Below are positions 39,020-41,868 of a DNA stretch of 41,868 nt, piece after piece. Both the position numbers and the translations under genes were made by a program. The notes below the pieces were generated by a model. That model worked only from the letters and a program-made list of their open reading frames with translations. It ran no database searches and had not been told where the DNA came from. Every line of letters starts with the position of its first letter. Within the stretch, counting starts at the first letter, position 1. This DNA is from Geminicoccaceae bacterium (GTDB lineage Bacteria > Pseudomonadota > Alphaproteobacteria > Geminicoccales > Geminicoccaceae): the NCBI GenBank assembly GCA_025062095.1, contig JANXAZ010000029.1:1-41868 (forward strand), read 5' to 3'.

Positions 39020-40162
39020 ATGCTCGGGCCGGCGGATTACCGAGATCTCGAGTCGGAGCTCGAACGTCAGCTCGCCGAAGACCGTTGCCTGCTCGACGAG
39101 CTTCGCGACGACGTGCGCACCGGTCTCGGTCCACCGAAACGCATTCAACCGCGTTCGTCTACAGCCATCTCGGTCGTCGCCACCGACGGCGGGAACAATC
39201 AACTCCGCTTCGATCCGTTTCTGATCCAATTGGTCCGCGTCGTCGACAGCAGCGCGAACGAATATTGCCTGGAGATCGTCTCGCCCACGATGAGCGTCCG
39301 ACGCCTGTCGCAGCGCCAGCTGTCCGGACGCGAGGGGCCCACGCCTCTGGGTCGAATGATGCAATTTTTGGGCGTCGCCGACCTCTCCGAGCTGAGCCCG
39401 ATGATCCCACCCGACGCTCCGGGCAGGCTCCGTTCACCCAGCTGGATCCAGGTCTACCGCGAGCTGGTCGAATGGGCGGTTCTCCTGGCGATCGCCCGCG
39501 AAAAAGACTTCGCGACCGACACGGTGATCGTCTTCGACGGTCTGCTCCGATCGAAAGTCTTCGCCGGCGACCTTTTCGCTCGATATCGTAGCGGCTTGCG
39601 CGATGCGATCGATCTCCAGTATCAGCGCCGTCGGCGTCAGTTGTTCGTGGTCGGGCTGGCGAAGCGAAGCAAGGTCCTCGATCGTTACCGTCTGGCGATG
39701 GCGCTCGAAGGAATCATGCAGGAACCTTTCCCCTGCTTCGTCGAGGTGCCACGTGCACTCGAGGAGAAGGTTTATCGCTGGTCGGAATACGCGAGAGGAG
39801 ACGACCGTGCTGCCGAAGGGGGAGAGATCAACAAGTTCGTCGCCGGTAAATTGTTCTTCGTCAAGTTCGGCCATGGTCGTTACGATCCGATATGGCCGGT
39901 AGACATCTTACAAGATCAGGCCGACCTGGCAGACACGATTTTCGGATGCCTTCTCGCGGACGCGCGCGACGGTTTTCCCATCCCGCTTTATCCGCGCTCC
40001 CTTCAAAAGGCCCACGAAAACGCGGCCCTTATGGACTTCGACGCCGCAGTTTTGCAGGACATGATCCTGGACACGTTGAGGAAGGGGCTCGGATCGGATT
40101 GTGGCATATTCGACGAATTTCGCCTGCTCGACGACGATCTGACCCCCCGTCGTTACGGTTGA
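39020..40162 (+). CDS. NurA-type nuclease
   Basis: A protein of 380 residues. NurA enzymes are RNase H-fold Mn-dependent nucleases that resect DNA ends with HerA. Visible motifs: AISVVATDGGNNQL with Asp56 (the 'DGs' first catalytic Asp), VIVFDGLLRSK with Asp173 (second DG motif), and VVGLAKRSKVL with Lys215, the 'iaK.s' segment following in NurA. WPVDILQ and an acidic C-terminus (RLLDDD) follow. The ATG at 39020 is the first start after a stop at 38978-38980, with GGAGAG 10 bases upstream. herA follows 7 bases later. Codons such as ATA and TTA suggest acquired DNA. Nuclease activity is inferred. Confidence 0.78.
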   Translation: MLGPADYRDLESELERQLAEDRCLLDELRDDVRTGLGPPKRIQPRSSTAISVVATDGGNNQLRFDPFLIQLVRVVDSSANEYCLEIVSPTMSVRRLSQRQLSGREGPTPLGRMMQFLGVADLSELSPMIPPDAPGRLRSPSWIQVYRELVEWAVLLAIAREKDFATDTVIVFDGLLRSKVFAGDLFARYRSGLRDAIDLQYQRRRRQLFVVGLAKRSKVLDRYRLAMALEGIMQEPFPCFVEVPRALEEKVYRWSEYARGDDRAAEGGEINKFVAGKLFFVKFGHGRYDPIWPVDILQDQADLADTIFGCLLADARDGFPIPLYPRSLQKAHENAALMDFDAAVLQDMILDTLRKGLGSDCGIFDEFRLLDDDLTPRRYG

Positions 40163-40169
40163 GCCGATC

Positions 40170-41868
40170 ATGGAGCTCTTTCCGCGCGACCGGATCGTCG
40201 GTGTCTTTCGAGGCTTCCGCGAAGGCGGCCTCGAGTTCCACGCGGATCTCGTACTTCCCTATCGCAGCGATTTTCAACGCATCCCGATGCACGGCCAATT
40301 CCTTCTCGTGCAGCTCGAAAATCCCCTAGAAGCTGTTCTGGGCCGGATCGCTTCCTTCTCGTCCGAGGGCAGGCTCGCTTCTGGAAGCGGCGAGGAATTC
40401 AACATTCGCGCCTTGCAGGAGAACCGACCGATACCGGAAGACATACGAGAAAAGTACGTCAAATATCGTGTCAACATCCGCGTACTGGGGGTTCTGAGAG
40501 CCGACCGCGGGCGGATCACCTTCGTACCTTCCCACCGCCGTCTTCCGCATGTCGGCAGTGCAGTCGCATTTCCCGCCCCCGAGATCCTGCAGGAGATCTG
40601 CGGTGCGAACATCGAAGGAGCGCCGATCGGCCATTTCGCATTGGGGGAATACGTTTACGCGAAAGAGGGTAATCTGCCGGACTGGGCTCGGCGGATGGAG
40701 CCCGAGATCCTCGTGCGCTTTCCGATCGCCAATCTCGTCGCGCGGCGGACGTTCGTGTTGGCGCGGGCGGGCTTCGGCAAATCCAATCTCAACAAGCTTC
40801 TCTTCAGCACGCTCTACGAAACCACCCCGACCGTCGTGAAGAGGGGAGGCAAGCGCGTTCCCGTCGGCACTGTGCTCTTCGATCCCGAAGGCGAATACTT
40901 CTGGCCCGACGACAAGGGCAGGCCCGGCCTTTGCGACGTGCCCCACTTGCGAGACAAGTTGGTGGTGTTCACAGCGCGCACCGCTCCGAGTGCGTTCTAT
41001 CAATCGTTTGTGGCAGGCGGCATCAGGCTGGATATCCGTCAGCTTCGGCCGGCCGATGTGATCTCGATCGCGGTACCGCCGGAAAGACAAGATCAACAGA
41101 ACGTCGCGAAATTGCGCGCTCTCGCTCCGAGCAAGTGGAGCGATCTCGTCGATTTGATTTACCAACACAAAGGAGGCGCCGACCTTAAAGAGATCGGCAA
41201 AATCTTACAACTTTCACTACCGCAACAGGAGGCCGAAGCGATTGCGGCAAGATCGAACATGATCAACATCGTAAATTTGTTGCATGATCCCAGTAGCCGC
41301 TTCCTGGATTTGCTCTTGTGGGCGCTCGAGGAGGGTAAGCTCTGCGTAGTGGACTTGTCCCAGATGCGGGGCCATCAAGGTTTCATCCTCGCGGGTATCG
41401 TGTTGCGCCGTATTTTCGACAAGAACCAGGACGAGTTCACTCGACGAGAGCCGCGTTCGATTCCGACCATTGCCGTGATCGAGGAAGCCCAAGCGGTACT
41501 GAACGAACGAGCTGCGGCGGCCGAGCCGTTCGTGACTTGGGTGAAGGAAGGGAGGAAATACGATCTCGGTGCCGTCATGATCACCCAGCAACCGAGCTCG
41601 ATCCCCGAAGAGATCTTGAGCCAAGGCGATAACTGGTTCGTTTTTCACTTGCTTTCGGCCGGCGACCTCTTCGCTCTGAAAAAGGCCAACGCTCATTACA
41701 GTGACGATCTCCTGAGCTCGCTTCTCAACGAGCCCATCCCCGGCCACTGTGTGTTCTGGAGCTCGGCCGGCGGCAAGGCTTACCCGATTCCGATCCGGGT
41801 GCTGTCGTTCGAGGCGCGCTACACGCCCCTCGATCCGACCTACTCGCGCTCCAGAGAAGAAACCTACG
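40170..41868 (+). CDS. HerA-type DNA translocase/helicase (3' end outside window)
   Basis: Open for 566 codons to the window end without a stop. The N-terminus (about 1-130) fits a HAS-barrel with a DRIVGVFRGF-type start. Walker A is AxxxxGKS at 198-205 (ARAGFGKS). The HerA-specific DPEGEY follows at 238-243, Walker B with IEEAQ at 437-441 (IAVIEEAQ), and VMITQQPSSIP, the family's TQRPS-like motif, comes about 30 residues later. HerA forms hexameric rings that pump DNA and activate a partner nuclease, here NurA 7 bases upstream. The ATG at 40170 has little ribosome-site sequence, so translational coupling is likely. Rare codons (ATA, TTA, CTA) fit acquisition. The C-terminus is not seen. Confidence 0.85.
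   Translation, partial: MELFPRDRIVGVFRGFREGGLEFHADLVLPYRSDFQRIPMHGQFLLVQLENPLEAVLGRIASFSSEGRLASGSGEEFNIRALQENRPIPEDIREKYVKYRVNIRVLGVLRADRGRITFVPSHRRLPHVGSAVAFPAPEILQEICGANIEGAPIGHFALGEYVYAKEGNLPDWARRMEPEILVRFPIANLVARRTFVLARAGFGKSNLNKLLFSTLYETTPTVVKRGGKRVPVGTVLFDPEGEYFWPDDKGRPGLCDVPHLRDKLVVFTARTAPSAFYQSFVAGGIRLDIRQLRPADVISIAVPPERQDQQNVAKLRALAPSKWSDLVDLIYQHKGGADLKEIGKILQLSLPQQEAEAIAARSNMINIVNLLHDPSSRFLDLLLWALEEGKLCVVDLSQMRGHQGFILAGIVLRRIFDKNQDEFTRREPRSIPTIAVIEEAQAVLNERAAAAEPFVTWVKEGRKYDLGAVMITQQPSSIPEEILSQGDNWFVFHLLSAGDLFALKKANAHYSDDLLSSLLNEPIPGHCVFWSSAGGKAYPIPIRVLSFEARYTPLDPTYSRSREETY

Overview
The window is a very G+C-rich bacterial chromosome segment (judged by eye, not computed). Gene content and style point to an alphaproteobacterium, perhaps a Rhodospirillales-like lineage: proC followed by a TetR-type gene, dnaK-dnaJ, glmS, a MalK/UgpC-type sugar importer, and many GTG starts and ATGA stop/start overlaps. 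This assignment is an inference. Most of the DNA is ordinary core and accessory chromosome. No tRNA, rRNA, CRISPR array or insertion sequence was recognised.

Layout. 1-1.9 kb: end of proC, a TetR-like regulator and a secreted M23 peptidase. 1.9-7.2 kb: a flagellar filament locus with a flagellin lysine methylase (fliB), flagellin, flaG, fliD and fliS. A near-consensus sigma-54 promoter, two upstream palindromic boxes and a hairpin at the predicted mRNA 5' end precede flagellin. 7.3-10.5 kb: dnaK-dnaJ. 10.7-15.6 kb: a carbohydrate ABC importer whose ATPase gene is divergent from the binding-protein/permease operon; a decayed, frameshifted KAP-type P-loop NTPase gene follows that operon. 15.6-17.9 kb: a small zinc-ribbon protein and glmS. 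18.2-22.8 kb: a five-gene cluster encoding a 38-residue membrane peptide, an XpaC-like protein, TelA, an SPFH-polyproline-GYF_2 protein and a membrane-anchored double zinc ribbon. It looks like a membrane-stress or toxic-anion system. 22.8-30.6 kb: a PMT/ArnT-like glycosyltransferase, a TauE/SafE permease, a GSA-type aminotransferase, guaB, an MFS transporter and a thioredoxin-like protein. 31.3-33.8 kb: TrkH potassium transporter and a tandem-domain universal stress protein. 34.5-37.7 kb: a MacAB-type export operon. 37.9-38.6 kb: an exported protein of unknown function. 39.0-41.9 kb: a NurA-type nuclease and a HerA-type translocase, the latter cut by the window end.

The two most interesting stretches are the XpaC/TelA/SPFH/zinc-ribbon cluster and the NurA-HerA pair. 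The NurA-HerA pair lies in DNA that uses A/T-ending codons rare elsewhere in the window, which suggests acquisition and a possible DNA-end-processing or anti-phage role. Two long gaps (30637-31292 and about 33840-34542) hold nothing recognisable.
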